A stretch of DNA of 64,000 bases from Aeoliella straminimaris (GTDB lineage: Bacteria > Planctomycetota > Planctomycetia > Pirellulales > Lacipirellulaceae), in contig NZ_JAMXLR010000043.1 of assembly GCF_024054565.1 (NCBI RefSeq), positions 1-64,000 on the forward strand, in the 5' to 3' direction. The position numbers and the translations under genes are program-made. Under the pieces are notes generated by a model. It searched no databases, was not told the origin of the DNA, and worked only from the letters and a program-made list of their open reading frames with translations. The stretch's first letter is position 1, and each line of letters begins with the position of its first letter. Of the stretch, positions 46,795 to 58,508 are shown in pieces.

Positions 46795-49062
46795 CTAGAC
46801 AAGGCCGGCTCGACGCCTGAACCCCCAGCTTACCGCCCATACTCCCAGCACGCAAACAAGCACCCACCAACGATCCCAGGCGGGCACGCGCTCGACTCGC
46901 GTGGGAAAATTGTCCTCGAGTTGCTGCTGCAGTTTTGCGGCCAGGGCGGCACGATCGCCTGGTTCGATTACTTCGCCACCGCTGCCCTGCGCGATCATCC
47001 GCATCATGTCTGGCCGCGCCGCAATGCTCAGCCGCTCGGATAAATTGCCTTTCACGTCAAACGCCGTGGTGGCGCCCGATTCATCCCCCGGAGATCCTAC
47101 TACTTTTGCCTGATAGCGCCCTTCTGGCAGTTGACCAAACACCACGCGGAACTGCCCCGGCGTATCGCCGGCTGGCGAGGTGGGAAACCGCTGAGGTTGG
47201 TCCAGCGCGTCGCCCGACAGTTCGACCTCGAGCGGCTCGCCCGCCTGGGTTTCACGCACCAACAGTGTGGCCGTGGCACGCTCCGTGGGATCGAACGTCA
47301 CCTTGTCGCTCCGCACGGCGCGGGTCTCGTTGGGGAGCAGACCGGTGCTCGAAACCAACCAGCGAACCAGGCTCCGCCACAAGTGGCCGTACACGTCGTC
47401 GCGATCTTGATGCTCCACCGGCAGGAAGGCCCATCGCCACATGCCAGCCCCTTCGACCACCACCACCCGGCCCGAACCAATCGGCTGGTAGGTGATCACC
47501 GGCTCGGTGGCCGACGACGAACCGGCCGCCGAGGCCAGCACCACGGCCAAGGGTTTTGGGCTCTCGGGATGCGCCATCGTGGCGAGCGACGGCAACGATT
47601 GCAGGCCGCCACCGGTGGCTGGCAGCCATGCCATGCCCTGTCCCGACTCGGTGAGTTCAACGCGGAACCGCTGCTCGGTAGCAGGGGACCAGCGAACCGG
47701 CATCAAACCGCCAAGCCGCTCGCTGAGCACCGAAGCAGGTGGCCCCCGCATGCAAACCATCGCCCCTCCTTCCTCGGCCAGCCACCGCTTCACTTGTTCG
47801 ATGCGATTGTCGTTCAGATAGACCTCGGCATCGCGTCCCAGCACGACCACCTGAAAACCATCGAGCCAATCGGGATCGGCGAAAAGTGGATCGACGCTGT
47901 CGAGCACGTCCCAGGTCTGCTCGCGGGTCGTCGCCGTGGCGTCGCCCTCGGCGGTATCAGTTTCCTCACCTGCGGTGTTCGCCGAAGCGGCCGATGTATT
48001 GTGGATTTCCCGCCGGATGAACCGATCGTCGCCCACGCGGACGATGCTCGTCAGGTCGATCGCCTGATCGCTGGCCAGCATCCGCAGCAGGAACTTCGAA
48101 TCCCAGTACGGCTTGCCCTCCAGCACCAGCACGCGGACCGGTTCGTCCACCACTCGCACCAACAGCGTGGTGCTGTTGTTGAGCGTGGTGACTTCGTTGG
48201 GGTGCTCGCTTACTTTGACTTCGAAGCGATAGAGTCCTGCGTCGGCCTGCTGCACCTCGAGCGTCGCTTCGGCGGTACCGTCAGGCTGAAGGGCGACTTC
48301 TTGCTCCTCGATCGTTTCGCCATCGAGCACCAGCGAAACCGTCACGCGGTCGGTGAGCCTGCCCCGCTGGCGGAGCGTCACTTCGACCGGCAGCGTCTGC
48401 CCAGCAAAGGCCATTTCCTGCGGCAGGGCGAGCGACACTTCGAGGTCATCGACATTGGCCTGGCCGCCGATGGTCTGGGTGTAGATCGGTGCGGCCATCG
48501 CCCGAGCCTTTTCGACGCTGGCCCGAACACGATTCGCGCCGCCGCCCGCGTTGTGGATGCCATCGGACAGCAACAGAATCGCCTGGCCCTGCGGACGTTC
48601 GTCGAGCGAGTCTTCGATGGCGGTCGCCAGGTTCGTGGCATCCGCGTCAAGGTTCTGCCCATCGAACTGCTCGAGTTCGATGGTGTCGCTGCCGCCGTCG
48701 AAAGCCCGGACGCGCAACTCAAAACGGCTCTCCAGGTCGTCGGCCACTTCGTTGGCGACCTGCACCGCTTGCCGGTAACGTGTCTGCTCGCCCTCGGTAG
48801 TTGCCATGCTGGCCGAGCGATCGACCAGTATCGTTAGCAACGGCTTGCCAGCCGGCGGAGGAAGTTCTTTTACCCAGGTGGGGTTGAGCAACATGATCAT
48901 CGGCAACGCCGCGGCCAAAGACATCAACGTCACGATACCTCGCCGGGCGGACTTCGTTGCCCGCTTACGAAGCACGAAGGCGTACGCCACGATGGCGGCC
49001 AGCACTGCCAGCAGCAGTGGAAACCAGAGGGCCAGCGGGATGTACGGATCGACGGTCAGCAT
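46795..49062 (-). CDS. Membrane VWA protein with amidotransferase-like domain
   Basis: A 755-aa protein. Two N-terminal TM helices (about 8-28 and 38-58) and one near the C-terminus. A von Willebrand A domain from about residue 75 has an intact MIDAS (LVDRSASMATTEG). Further beta-rich domains and an amidotransferase-like part follow around 290-560 (VRVLVLEGKPYWDSKFL, FQVVVLGRDAEVYLN). Such proteins accompany MoxR ATPases, which are thought to remodel VWA partners. I chose ATG 49062, 10 bp after the previous stop, because it begins the first TM segment. Confidence 0.8.
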   Translation of the reverse strand: MLTVDPYIPLALWFPLLLAVLAAIVAYAFVLRKRATKSARRGIVTLMSLAAALPMIMLLNPTWVKELPPPAGKPLLTILVDRSASMATTEGEQTRYRQAVQVANEVADDLESRFELRVRAFDGGSDTIELEQFDGQNLDADATNLATAIEDSLDERPQGQAILLLSDGIHNAGGGANRVRASVEKARAMAAPIYTQTIGGQANVDDLEVSLALPQEMAFAGQTLPVEVTLRQRGRLTDRVTVSLVLDGETIEEQEVALQPDGTAEATLEVQQADAGLYRFEVKVSEHPNEVTTLNNSTTLLVRVVDEPVRVLVLEGKPYWDSKFLLRMLASDQAIDLTSIVRVGDDRFIRREIHNTSAASANTAGEETDTAEGDATATTREQTWDVLDSVDPLFADPDWLDGFQVVVLGRDAEVYLNDNRIEQVKRWLAEEGGAMVCMRGPPASVLSERLGGLMPVRWSPATEQRFRVELTESGQGMAWLPATGGGLQSLPSLATMAHPESPKPLAVVLASAAGSSSATEPVITYQPIGSGRVVVVEGAGMWRWAFLPVEHQDRDDVYGHLWRSLVRWLVSSTGLLPNETRAVRSDKVTFDPTERATATLLVRETQAGEPLEVELSGDALDQPQRFPTSPAGDTPGQFRVVFGQLPEGRYQAKVVGSPGDESGATTAFDVKGNLSERLSIAARPDMMRMIAQGSGGEVIEPGDRAALAAKLQQQLEDNFPTRVERVPAWDRWWVLVCVLGVWAVSWGFRRRAGLV

Positions 49063-49072
49063 GCGTAAAAGT

Positions 49073-51154
49073 TCAACTCTTAAAGGCAATCAACGTGGCG
49101 ACTTCTCCCACCATGCACACGGCGCAGGCCACCAGCAGCCAGGTCCATAAGGTGTCCTGCTCGGGATCGGCCGAGCCCACCGCGCGGAAGTGGCTGGCCC
49201 TTCCACCGGAGAGACGTTCGGTCAGCACGTCAGGGGCCAGGCTTTCCAGCGAACTTTCTTCGGCATCCGCCGCCACGGGCAGGGCGAACACGGTTTCGTC
49301 GCCGCGGACCACGCGGTACACGCCCGGCTGCTCAGGCGACGTCCACCGCCACACCACACCGCCGGTGTCGGTGGTGAGTTCGCCTACTTCGTCCTCTTCA
49401 CCGGTTTGGCCAGCGGGAGTCTTGATGGTGAGTTCCTCGACCACCGTGGCCGCGCTCGGAAGCCGCACTACCAAAGGCTCGCCGGGCGTGGCGCGGACTC
49501 GCATGTCGCGGCCTTCGAGCAGTCGTTGCACCAACTGGTCGAGCAGCGGGACGAACGCCGCACTGGTGGGCAGGTTCGAACGCGCCAGGTCGGCGTTCAG
49601 CACGGCCAGTTTGCCGGCGTCGGAAGAAGTGAGCACCAGGCAGGCCGTTCCATCGCTGTAGGTGGCCAGCAGGTCGTCGTCCAGCGAGTTTTCGATCCGC
49701 CGCGACGTGAGCCCGCCCCCGAACCGCAGCGGCTCGGTCATCGATTTGACGCTCTCGCCAAACACGCGAAACGGCACGTCGCCCGCGCGATAGCTGGCCA
49801 GGAACAACCCACTGCGGGCCGTGGCCTGCGAGGGCGGCGTGAACTGCACCGGCATCTGCAACCCGCCGCCCAGTTTGTCGACCAATAGCTGCAGGTTCGT
49901 GGCGTCGATTGGCTCGCTGGCCACGTACAGCATGCCCCGCCCACGCCGCAACAGTCCACCGAGATAGCCAATGTCTTCGTCTTCGATCTTGCCGGGATGG
50001 TCGATCACCAGGAGATCCGCCAGGCCCAACTCGGTGCGATCGAGATCTGCGGGATCAAACCGCGTGCCGGCCAGGGGTTCGAGTGCTTTCTCGAGGAAAT
50101 AGCCAGCACTCGGCCGACGATTGCGTGCCTCGCGAGAGATCAACGCGTAGGTCGGCGCGCGGCGGACCTCGGTGGCCAGGCCCCGCGTATTGTCAGCGGC
50201 CAGGGCATCTTCCACGCCCAGCAGGCGGGCCTCGCCGATCTGCCAGCCGGCGCTTGGCAAACGAATCACCTGCGTGAGTGTGGTGCGAGTGCCCGGAGGA
50301 CAGGTGCCCTTCAGCTGGAAAGCCGCGTCGGCAATGGTCACCTCGACCGTCACGGGGCGGGGCGTCTCGGAGTAATTGCCCACCACGACCTCGAGTTCCC
50401 CGTCGCCGCCCGCGGCACCGAAGCTCCGCACCTGCGCGTCGAGGATGCCGAGGTTGACCGGAGTCTGGCCGGCGGTGGCCGACTCGAGTTGGATGTTGGT
50501 CCGCTCGGGCAGGATGGAGAAATCGGCCCGTGCCCAGTTCGAACGCTGAAAGTCGCTCACCACGACCAGTTCCAGTCGCTGCGAACTCCCTTCGGCGTAG
50601 GGGGCGAGTAGCTCGGCCGCCCGCTCGATGGCCTGGTTGATGTCGAGTCGATCTCCCTGCACTTCGGCTTTGGAAAGTTCGTCGCGCAGCACGTCGAAAT
50701 TCTGGCTCAACCGTTCGAATACCGCACTGGGCGTCGCGCCGGCGAAGACAAGGTTTGCCCGCAGGCCCGGTTTGTAACGCAAATAGTTCTGGGCGGCCGA
50801 GCGGGCACGCTCCATGCGCGCCACCCCACCATCCATGGCCGCCATGCTTTGACTTACGTCGAGCACCACCACACGGGCCGCGGCTCCTGAGGTGGCATCG
50901 GACACCAATGGTTGCTCGCCAAAACGGGGGCGTGCAATCGCCAGAGCCACCAGCGCCACGGCGGCGGTCCGCAGAGCGAGCACCAAAAAGTCTCGCAAAC
51001 GATGACGGGCCTGGCGCTGCTTGAGCGACTGGCGGACGAACTTCAGCGTCGAGAGCGGCATCCGCACCGGGCGGGCTTTGGTGAGCCAATGCACGGCCAC
51101 CGGCAACCCAATTGCCAGCACACCAAGCCCGATTGCCCAGGGATGCAGGAACAT
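49073..51154 (-). CDS. BatA-like protein with VWA domain
   Basis: A 693-aa membrane protein. It starts with the BatA N-terminal motif (MFLHPWAIGLGVLAIGLPVAVHWL), has a second TM helix near 60-78, and a VWA domain from about 92 with intact MIDAS (VVLDVSQSMAAMD). Long periplasmic beta-rich sections and a C-terminal TM helix (LWTWLLVACAVCMVGEVATL) complete it. It is translated 3 bp after the DUF58 gene. Part of the MoxR operon. Confidence 0.85.
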   Translation of the reverse strand: MFLHPWAIGLGVLAIGLPVAVHWLTKARPVRMPLSTLKFVRQSLKQRQARHRLRDFLVLALRTAAVALVALAIARPRFGEQPLVSDATSGAAARVVVLDVSQSMAAMDGGVARMERARSAAQNYLRYKPGLRANLVFAGATPSAVFERLSQNFDVLRDELSKAEVQGDRLDINQAIERAAELLAPYAEGSSQRLELVVVSDFQRSNWARADFSILPERTNIQLESATAGQTPVNLGILDAQVRSFGAAGGDGELEVVVGNYSETPRPVTVEVTIADAAFQLKGTCPPGTRTTLTQVIRLPSAGWQIGEARLLGVEDALAADNTRGLATEVRRAPTYALISREARNRRPSAGYFLEKALEPLAGTRFDPADLDRTELGLADLLVIDHPGKIEDEDIGYLGGLLRRGRGMLYVASEPIDATNLQLLVDKLGGGLQMPVQFTPPSQATARSGLFLASYRAGDVPFRVFGESVKSMTEPLRFGGGLTSRRIENSLDDDLLATYSDGTACLVLTSSDAGKLAVLNADLARSNLPTSAAFVPLLDQLVQRLLEGRDMRVRATPGEPLVVRLPSAATVVEELTIKTPAGQTGEEDEVGELTTDTGGVVWRWTSPEQPGVYRVVRGDETVFALPVAADAEESSLESLAPDVLTERLSGGRASHFRAVGSADPEQDTLWTWLLVACAVCMVGEVATLIAFKS

Positions 51155-51157
51155 GCC

Positions 51158-52056
51158 TCAGCCCGCCCTTTCCATCAGAAAACCTTGCAGCACCTGCAAG
51201 TAGGGCACGGCGGTCGACGCCAGGCGGTAGTCGCAACCGTCGGCCAGCGCCAGGCGGCGGACGACACTCATGTGCTCGGCAAAATGTTTCTGGTACTCGG
51301 TGCGAATATCGGCCGGCGTGCAGGCGATCACGGCGTCGTCTTCCATGCCCTCGAACCGGAAGGCCGCCCCCATTGGCAAGCGTTCCTCGTCGGGGTGCAC
51401 CAGGTGCAGCACCACCACTTCCCAGCCGCGCTGACGGTAGAGCCGTAGCGCGGCGAACACGTCCTCCACGTCGTCCATCAGGAAGTCGCTCAACAGCATC
51501 AACACACCGCGGTTCTTCGAGCGTTCGAACAACCGGCGGAGCGATTCGGCCATCACCGTCGAGGGCTGCGGCTGAAGCTTCGCGATGGCTTCCTGCATCA
51601 CCGCTACGTTGGTCGCCGCCGAGCTGGGCGGGCAGTATTCGCCGAGATCTTCGCCCAGGACGGCCACGCCCACCTGATCCTGCCCCTGCGTGATGAGGTG
51701 CGTCAGCGCGGTCGACAGGTACTGCATGTACTCGAGCTTCGATGCCTGGCCATCGAAGCCGCCGAACCCCATCGAGCCGCTGCCATCGAGGGCCAGCGTG
51801 CAGAGCAGGTTGGTTTCGTCCTGGTGCAGGCGCACGAACGCTTTACCGGTGCGAGCGAACACCTTCCAATCCAAGCGGCGGAGGTCCTCGCCGCCGGTGT
51901 ACTCGCGGAAATCGACGAACTCGCCGGCCCCCCCTTGCTGGCGCGAACGATGCCGGCCGCTGTACGCCCCGTCGATGCGACGGCGGGTCGTGAAGCGGAG
52001 CTGCGCCAGCGGTGCCAGCGCGCGCAAATCGAGATATGGACTAGCTGTAGCCGGAG

Positions 52057-52060
<4 letters not shown>
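51158..52060 (-). CDS. DUF58 protein
   Basis: A 300-aa soluble DUF58 protein, a VWA relative that pairs with MoxR. Family start LAPLAQLRFTTRRRIDGAYSG, then FREYTGGEDLRRLDWKVFARTG and the MIDAS-like LDGSGSMGF. The start ATG at 52060 overlaps the moxR stop (ATGA), so translation is coupled. Confidence 0.92.
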
Positions 52061-53061
<1,001 letters not shown>

Positions 53062-53335
53062 CAATCAGGCCTACTTTTCTTCTTGTTCGGGCAAAAAAGC
53101 GACAATTCGGCCAGCAGCGCACACCGGCACCCCACTAGTAGACGTTTATACGTCCGCCAGAGTTCAACCAGCAAGCATAAAAGCTGCACAGAACACGCAG
53201 AAATAACGGATTCGCCCTAGCGTCATCCCTTAGAAAGCCGCGTAGTCCAGCACAGAGCTGTTCGCAGCCATCACGCGAATCTTTTGCACCTAGCCCTGCG
53301 GGCGTGGGATTTTCACGCAGAAACCTTGGCTACTG
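53062..53335. other. Intergenic region upstream of MoxR operon 1
   Basis: This 274-bp stretch must carry the promoter of the long operon and the 3' end of the sulfatase transcript. I see no convincing sigma70 motif, hairpin or small gene. Confidence 0.4.
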
Positions 53336-54808
53336 CTACTCGGCCGACTTCTTCGCATTGCGGCGGCGTGTAAGGGGAAACATCTCGGACTCGGTGCGGT
53401 CGCTCTTCAGCAGCTCTTTCATCCGGGCGACCCGCTGGGGGTGTTGCTTGGCGACGTTGTTTGCTTCGGCGGGATCATTCTGCAAATCATATAGTTCGAG
53501 CTTCGTATTGCCACGCTTCGTATTCCGAACAACTCCCTTCCAGTCGCCCATGCGGATGGCCTGTTGGCCCCCGTAGCCGGGAAACTCCCATATTAAGTAG
53601 TCGCGATCGGCCACTTGCCCGTCGCCGGTCATGGCAGGCAGGATGCTCACGCCATTGGCGTCCTGAGGGCAATCCGCCCCCACCACTTCGCACACCGTGG
53701 GCATCAGGTCCCAGAACGCGGACACGGCATCCGACTCGGTGTCTGGCTTGATGTGCCCGGGCCAGCGAGCGACCAGCGGTACGCGAATGCCCCCTTCGTA
53801 GATTGAACCCTTCAAGCCTCGCAGGCCGCCGGCCGAATGGAAGAACTCCGAATCCGACCCACCAAGGCGTTCGTACGTCGGGCCATTGTCGCTGGTGAAG
53901 ATAATCAGCGTATCCTCGGCCAGGCCCAGTTCATCCACCAGGTCGACGACCTGACCGACAGCCTTGTCCAAGTGAGTAACCATCGCCGCGTAGCCCGCGT
54001 GCGGCGCCGGATGCTTCAAATACCCATGATGCTCGTAGGGCGTCTCGTCAATCTTGCCTTCGTACTCGGCCAGCGAAGACTCCGGCACCTGAATCGATAG
54101 ATGCGGGATGATCACCGGCAGGTACAGGAAGAACGGTTGGTCCTGCTTCTCTCGGATAAACTGCAACGCTTCGCGGGTGAACTCGTCCTGCGAGAAAGTC
54201 TCGCCAGTCAGGCTTTTGCCATCGTTGCCGGGATACTCGACCCTCTCCCCATTTCGCCAGAGGAAGCTTGGATAATGGTTGTGGGCGTGGCGTTGGCAAT
54301 TGTAGCCGAAGAACAAGTCGAAGCCCTGCGAATTGGGATCGCCCGACGTGCCGAAATGGCCCAACCCCCATTTGCCCATGGCGGCCGTAGCGTAGCCGCA
54401 TTGCTTCAGCACCTCGGCCAAAGTGACTTCCTCTGCCGGAATGGGCTGCTGCCCAGGAAACTCGAAGCCGTACTTGGCCTTCAGCGCCGAATCGGGCTTG
54501 TAGTCGCCGTTGTCGCGGATGTAGGCATGCGCGGGCGACTTGCCGGTCATCAGCACGCATCGCGAAGGGGCGCACACCGGCGAGCCACTGTAAAAATCAG
54601 TAAAACGAACCCCGTCAGCGGCTAACTCGTCGATGCGAGGCGTGCGAATGATTTGCTGCCCGTAGCAGCCAAGTTCGCCGTAGCCCAGGTCGTCGGCAAC
54701 GATGAGAATAATGTTGGGCGTGTCCGAGCGATCGGCCGCAGGTACTGGGGCTGCGAGGCCAATGGTCAGCACGGTGGACGCCACAATTGCGAGCTTGGTC
54801 AGGTGCAT
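53336..54808 (-). CDS. Secreted type I sulfatase
   Basis: A 490-aa exported arylsulfatase-family enzyme. Signal peptide about 1-24. The formylglycine motif is [11 protein letters not shown] (CxPSR), with metal ligands in [12 protein letters not shown] and [11 protein letters not shown], and GKWGLGHFG. It is active only after oxidation of the motif Cys to formylglycine. Planctomycetes use many such enzymes on sulfated algal polysaccharides. It is divergent from the ABC ATPase gene. Confidence 0.95.
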   Translation of the reverse strand: MHLTKLAIVASTVLTIGLAAPVPAADRSDTPNIILIVADDLGYGELGCYGQQIIRTPRIDELAADGVRFTDFYSGSPVCAPSRCVLMTGKSPAHAYIRDNGDYKPDSALKAKYGFEFPGQQPIPAEEVTLAEVLKQCGYATAAMGKWGLGHFGTSGDPNSQGFDLFFGYNCQRHAHNHYPSFLWRNGERVEYPGNDGKSLTGETFSQDEFTREALQFIREKQDQPFFLYLPVIIPHLSIQVPESSLAEYEGKIDETPYEHHGYLKHPAPHAGYAAMVTHLDKAVGQVVDLVDELGLAEDTLIIFTSDNGPTYERLGGSDSEFFHSAGGLRGLKGSIYEGGIRVPLVARWPGHIKPDTESDAVSAFWDLMPTVCEVVGADCPQDANGVSILPAMTGDGQVADRDYLIWEFPGYGGQQAIRMGDWKGVVRNTKRGNTKLELYDLQNDPAEANNVAKQHPQRVARMKELLKSDRTESEMFPLTRRRNAKKSAE

Positions 54809-55066
54809 GATCGTGTTGTCTGCTATTCTGGAGGGCGAAGACTGACCTCAACTCTAACTGCCCCAGAAGGCGACGTAAACGATCGGTAAAGCGCACTTCC
54901 GCTCTCGGCAAGCCATCCCGAAGGTTGGAAGCATCGAAAAGTACCGTGACGTTGGCCCGCCGCCCTCCTGCACACCTCACTCACTTACCCAAACTCTCGG
55001 CACCCGACACCACTAGGTCCCTGAAGGGATCCGCTCGCTAGTTTGGTTCAAAATCGATTGACTTCC

Positions 55067-56143
55067 GTGGCCAGCGTTTCTTTGCACAACGTGAACAAAA
55101 TTTACCCCGGTGGTATCCATGCAGTGCATGACTTCGATCTCGAGGTTGCGGATGGCGAGTTCGTGGTGTTGGTGGGTCCCAGCGGTTGTGGCAAGAGTAC
55201 CACGCTGCGGATGATTGCCGGATTGGAGGACGTAACCTCCGGCGACATCAGCATCGGTGAGCGCCGGGTGAACGCGGTGCCGCCGGGCGATCGCGACATC
55301 GCCATGGTATTCCAGAACTACGCTCTTTATCCGCACATGACGGTGCGGCAGAACATGGCGTTTGGCCTGAAGATGCGTCGAACGCCGAAAGCCGAGGTCG
55401 AGCGTCGCGTCGCCGAGGCCGCTCAAATGCTGGGCGTCGAAGCAATGCTCGATCGTCGGCCTCGCGAACTCTCGGGAGGTCAACGACAACGCGTAGCGGT
55501 TGGGCGGGCCATTGTCCGCAACCCGGCCGTGTTCCTGTTCGACGAACCGCTCTCGAATCTCGATGCCAAGCTGCGGGCTCAGATGCGAACCGAACTGGCG
55601 GCACTGCACGAGCGACTGCAGGCCACCATGATCTACGTGACGCACGATCAGGTGGAGGCCATGACCTTGGGCGACCGACTGGTGCTGATGAAGGACGGCG
55701 TCGTGCAACAGATCGGCGCCCCGCTGGAAGTGTACCAGTACCCGACCAATCAATTTGTGGCCACATTTATCGGCAGTCCCCCGATGAATCTGCTAAAAGG
55801 CAATGTCAAAGGTGGGATATTCCATGGCGTCGATCAACACGCCACTTGGCGGCTGAGTGCTGCCGACGATGGCCCCGTGGTGTTGGGGGTCCGTCCCGAA
55901 GACTTGTTGCCTGCCGAGGGCGACCAATCTGTGCTGGCCACGGTCACCCCGGAATTGATCGAAAACCTCGGGCATGAGGTGTTGGTGCACTTTTCGCTCG
56001 CCGGTGAGAGGCTCGTTGCTCGCATTCCCTTTGGCCACGCTACGGGCATCGGCCAGCAATTGCCACTCACCGTACGTGCAGGTAGCGTGCGGCTATTCGG
56101 CGACGACGAGATGGGCAATGCGCTGGGTTCCTCGACCAATTAG
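55067..56143 (+). CDS. ABC transporter ATP-binding protein, MalK/UgpC type
   Basis: A 358-aa carbohydrate-import ATPase. Walker A GPSGCGKST, Q-loop VFQNYALYPHM, signature LSGGQRQRVAVGRAI, Walker B VFLFDEPLSNLDAKLR, H-loop YVTHDQVEAMTLGD, then the C-terminal TOBE-type regulatory domain (about 235-350). GTG at 55067 gives the standard (M)ASVSLHNVNKIYPGG start; upstream TTG codons are less likely. No permease or binding-protein gene is adjacent, so it probably serves several import systems. Confidence 0.92.
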   Translation: MASVSLHNVNKIYPGGIHAVHDFDLEVADGEFVVLVGPSGCGKSTTLRMIAGLEDVTSGDISIGERRVNAVPPGDRDIAMVFQNYALYPHMTVRQNMAFGLKMRRTPKAEVERRVAEAAQMLGVEAMLDRRPRELSGGQRQRVAVGRAIVRNPAVFLFDEPLSNLDAKLRAQMRTELAALHERLQATMIYVTHDQVEAMTLGDRLVLMKDGVVQQIGAPLEVYQYPTNQFVATFIGSPPMNLLKGNVKGGIFHGVDQHATWRLSAADDGPVVLGVRPEDLLPAEGDQSVLATVTPELIENLGHEVLVHFSLAGERLVARIPFGHATGIGQQLPLTVRAGSVRLFGDDEMGNALGSSTN

Positions 56144-56569
56144 CGCTTTTCTTGGAACCGGGCAGTCAGCCCTCGCGTCCAACCCATTCGGCAGCGCGCA
56201 CCTAGGGCGCGAGCATGACATCGCCCCCAAAGCTGCGTTGAATCGAAGGCGTTTTGCGTATTTGACATGTCTCGATTCGATGAGTTCCGGTCTGTGGCGA
56301 GCCATCTTAACGAGATACCGCTGGGTGCCATCGCGCAGAGGCTGACATACCTTTGACTAAATGGCGACTTCGCGTGAACACTTTGCCGCGATCGAACGTA
56401 CACATTCCGGCAATTGTCCGGGGGGATCCGGAATTCGTTGTGACCGGCCATCGCATCGTTTAGAATCGAAGTTCGGTGGCCTGCCGGGGGAGCGTGATAC
56501 ATTCGCCCTGCCGCGAGGCCACCGGCGGAGAAGTGGAACCTGTTTGACAAAGCTAGAAAGAGGCAGCGT
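56144..56569. other. Intergenic region upstream of MoxR operon 2
   Basis: No gene seen in this 426-bp region. It contains a 7-bp inverted repeat GAATCGA/TCGATTC (56240-56246, 56272-56278) and a candidate promoter at 56438-56466. Confidence 0.45.
56438..56466 (+). promoter_or_regulatory. Sigma70-like promoter for MoxR operon 2
   Basis: TTGTGA (56438-56443), a 17-bp spacer and TAGAAT (56461-56466), about 100 nt before the moxR ATG. It matches the consensus 4/6 and 5/6 with ideal spacing. Confidence 0.45.
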
Positions 56570-57577
56570 ATGTCGACTGTCGCCTGCGACACGCAGTCAG
56601 AGTCATTGGACGATACCATCGCCTTCATCGACGCCATCCGCGAGCGGGTGGGACGAGTGGTGGTAGGACAAGACGTGGTGGTCGAGCGTTTGCTGATCGC
56701 TCTTTTCACCAGCGGGCATATCCTACTGCAAGGCGTGCCCGGCATTGCCAAGACGCTGCTGGCTTCGACGCTGTCCAAAGCCATTCATCTGCAGTTCAGT
56801 CGCATTCAGTTCACCATCGACCTGCTGCCTTCCGACATTCTTGGTTCCGAGATTCTGGATCAGCAATCGGGCACCTTTCGTACGCATCAGGGTCCGATTT
56901 TTACTAACCTGTTGCTGGCCGACGAAATCAACCGCGCCGCCCCCAAGGTGCAGAGCGCGATGCTCGAGGCCATGCAGGAACGCAAGGTCACCATCGGCAA
57001 TACCGCCTATCCGCTGCCGACGCCGTTCCTGGTGATTGCCACGCAGAACCCGGTGGAACAGTCGGGCACGTTCGAACTGCCCGAGGCGCAGCTCGACCGC
57101 TTCATGCTGCTGCACCGCCTGACCTATCCAGAACCAGAACACGAACGAGAAATCCTGCGTCGCAACATGTCGCTCGGTATCCGCCGCGAAGGGGACGGCG
57201 CCGTGGCCCGCAGCGAGTTCGACGCCATTGGCGACGAACCGGTGGGCGACGCCGATATGCTGGTCGAAGCGATGCACGCCGTACACGCCGTGCACGTCAG
57301 TGGCACCTTCCTGGAACACGTCATCGAGATTGTCGACCGCACCCGGCACCACCCCGACCTGGAACTCGGCTGCAGCCCTCGGGCCGGCATCGCCATGATC
57401 AAGGCGGCTCGCGCCCGGGCGCTGATTCATGGTCGCAATTACGTGACCCCCGAAGATCTCTATAGCCTGGCCGAAGACGTCATCCTGCATCGCATCCGTC
57501 CCAACTACGAAGCCCTGGCCGAAGGCCGCACCGCTTCGACGGCCCTAGAAGAAATCCTCAGCGAAGTTTCCGCCTGA
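56570..57577 (+). CDS. MoxR-family AAA+ ATPase (operon 2)
   Basis: A 335-aa AAA_3 ATPase, a paralogue of the one encoded at 52057-53061. Walker A GVPGIAKT, Walker B LADEINRA, ATQNPVEQSGTFELPEAQLDRF. AAAGAGG lies about 8 nt before the ATG. It heads a plus-strand operon of DUF58, a DUF4381-like protein and two VWA proteins. Confidence 0.95.
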   Translation: MSTVACDTQSESLDDTIAFIDAIRERVGRVVVGQDVVVERLLIALFTSGHILLQGVPGIAKTLLASTLSKAIHLQFSRIQFTIDLLPSDILGSEILDQQSGTFRTHQGPIFTNLLLADEINRAAPKVQSAMLEAMQERKVTIGNTAYPLPTPFLVIATQNPVEQSGTFELPEAQLDRFMLLHRLTYPEPEHEREILRRNMSLGIRREGDGAVARSEFDAIGDEPVGDADMLVEAMHAVHAVHVSGTFLEHVIEIVDRTRHHPDLELGCSPRAGIAMIKAARARALIHGRNYVTPEDLYSLAEDVILHRIRPNYEALAEGRTASTALEEILSEVSA

Positions 57578-57647
57578 CGCTCCCCTCGTTTCGTTTTCCT
57601 CACGGGTTCGTACATCTTACGGACCATTGCACTACCAGGAACGGCAC

Positions 57648-58508
57648 TTGGAAGCCACGCTGCTAGACATTGAACCTCTGGACTCGCGGCAGTTCGTCAT
57701 TGCGGTCAAGCGACTGGCGACCAGCTTGAGCTACGGCAACGACCGTTCGCCGTTCCTGGGTTCGGGGCTGGAGTACGCTCAGAGCCGGCCGTATCAGTTT
57801 GGCGATCCGATTCGCAGCATCGACTGGCGGGTGACGGCGCGGGCAGGCAAGGTGTTTGTCAAGGAATACGAAGCCCCCAAGCGGCTGCCCTGCTATCTGC
57901 TGGTCGACACGTCGGCCTCGATGACGGTAAGCAGCCAATCGCCTAGCAAGTATTGGATGGCCGTGCACATCGCCGGCGGCATCGCGTTCGCTTGCCTGGA
58001 TCGGGCCAGTCCGGTGGGTGTGGTGGGAGTCGGCGGTCGCAAACTCCGCATCGAGCCCAGCCTGTCGAAGACACAAGTGATGCAGTGGTTCCACCACCTG
58101 CGACACTATCGCTACGACGAACCCACCACACTCGGTTTGCGGATTGCGCAACTGGTTCCACGCCTCTCGGGCACCTCGCTAGTGATCGTCTTGAGCGACC
58201 TGCACGATCCGTGGGCGGTGCCGGCGCTGAAGCAACTTTCCGAGAAACACGACGTCGCCGTGCTGCAGCTGCAGGACCCGGCCGAGCGCGGCGTCCGCCG
58301 GGCCGGTTTCGTTCGCGCCGGCGAAGCCGAGACCGGCAAGCAGTTTGCCACCCGCTCGAGCCGCCATTGGGTATCGCACCATCAGGCGGCCCAGCAGCTC
58401 AAGCGGAGCGGTATCGACCACCTGGTTCTGCCCACCGATCGGCCGTTCGTCCATCACCTGCGGAATTTCTTCCGCGCTCGCGATCTTCTGGGAAGGGGCG
58501 CACGATGA
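57648..58508 (+). CDS. DUF58 protein (operon 2)
   Basis: A 286-aa DUF58 protein. QFGDPIRSIDWRVTARAGK and the MIDAS-like LVDTSASMTV are clear. The start is a TTG: TTG 57648 has AGGAA 7 nt upstream and is preferred; a TTG at 57627 would add seven residues. No ATG fits. The end overlaps the next gene as ATGA. Confidence 0.88.
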   Translation: MEATLLDIEPLDSRQFVIAVKRLATSLSYGNDRSPFLGSGLEYAQSRPYQFGDPIRSIDWRVTARAGKVFVKEYEAPKRLPCYLLVDTSASMTVSSQSPSKYWMAVHIAGGIAFACLDRASPVGVVGVGGRKLRIEPSLSKTQVMQWFHHLRHYRYDEPTTLGLRIAQLVPRLSGTSLVIVLSDLHDPWAVPALKQLSEKHDVAVLQLQDPAERGVRRAGFVRAGEAETGKQFATRSSRHWVSHHQAAQQLKRSGIDHLVLPTDRPFVHHLRNFFRARDLLGRGAR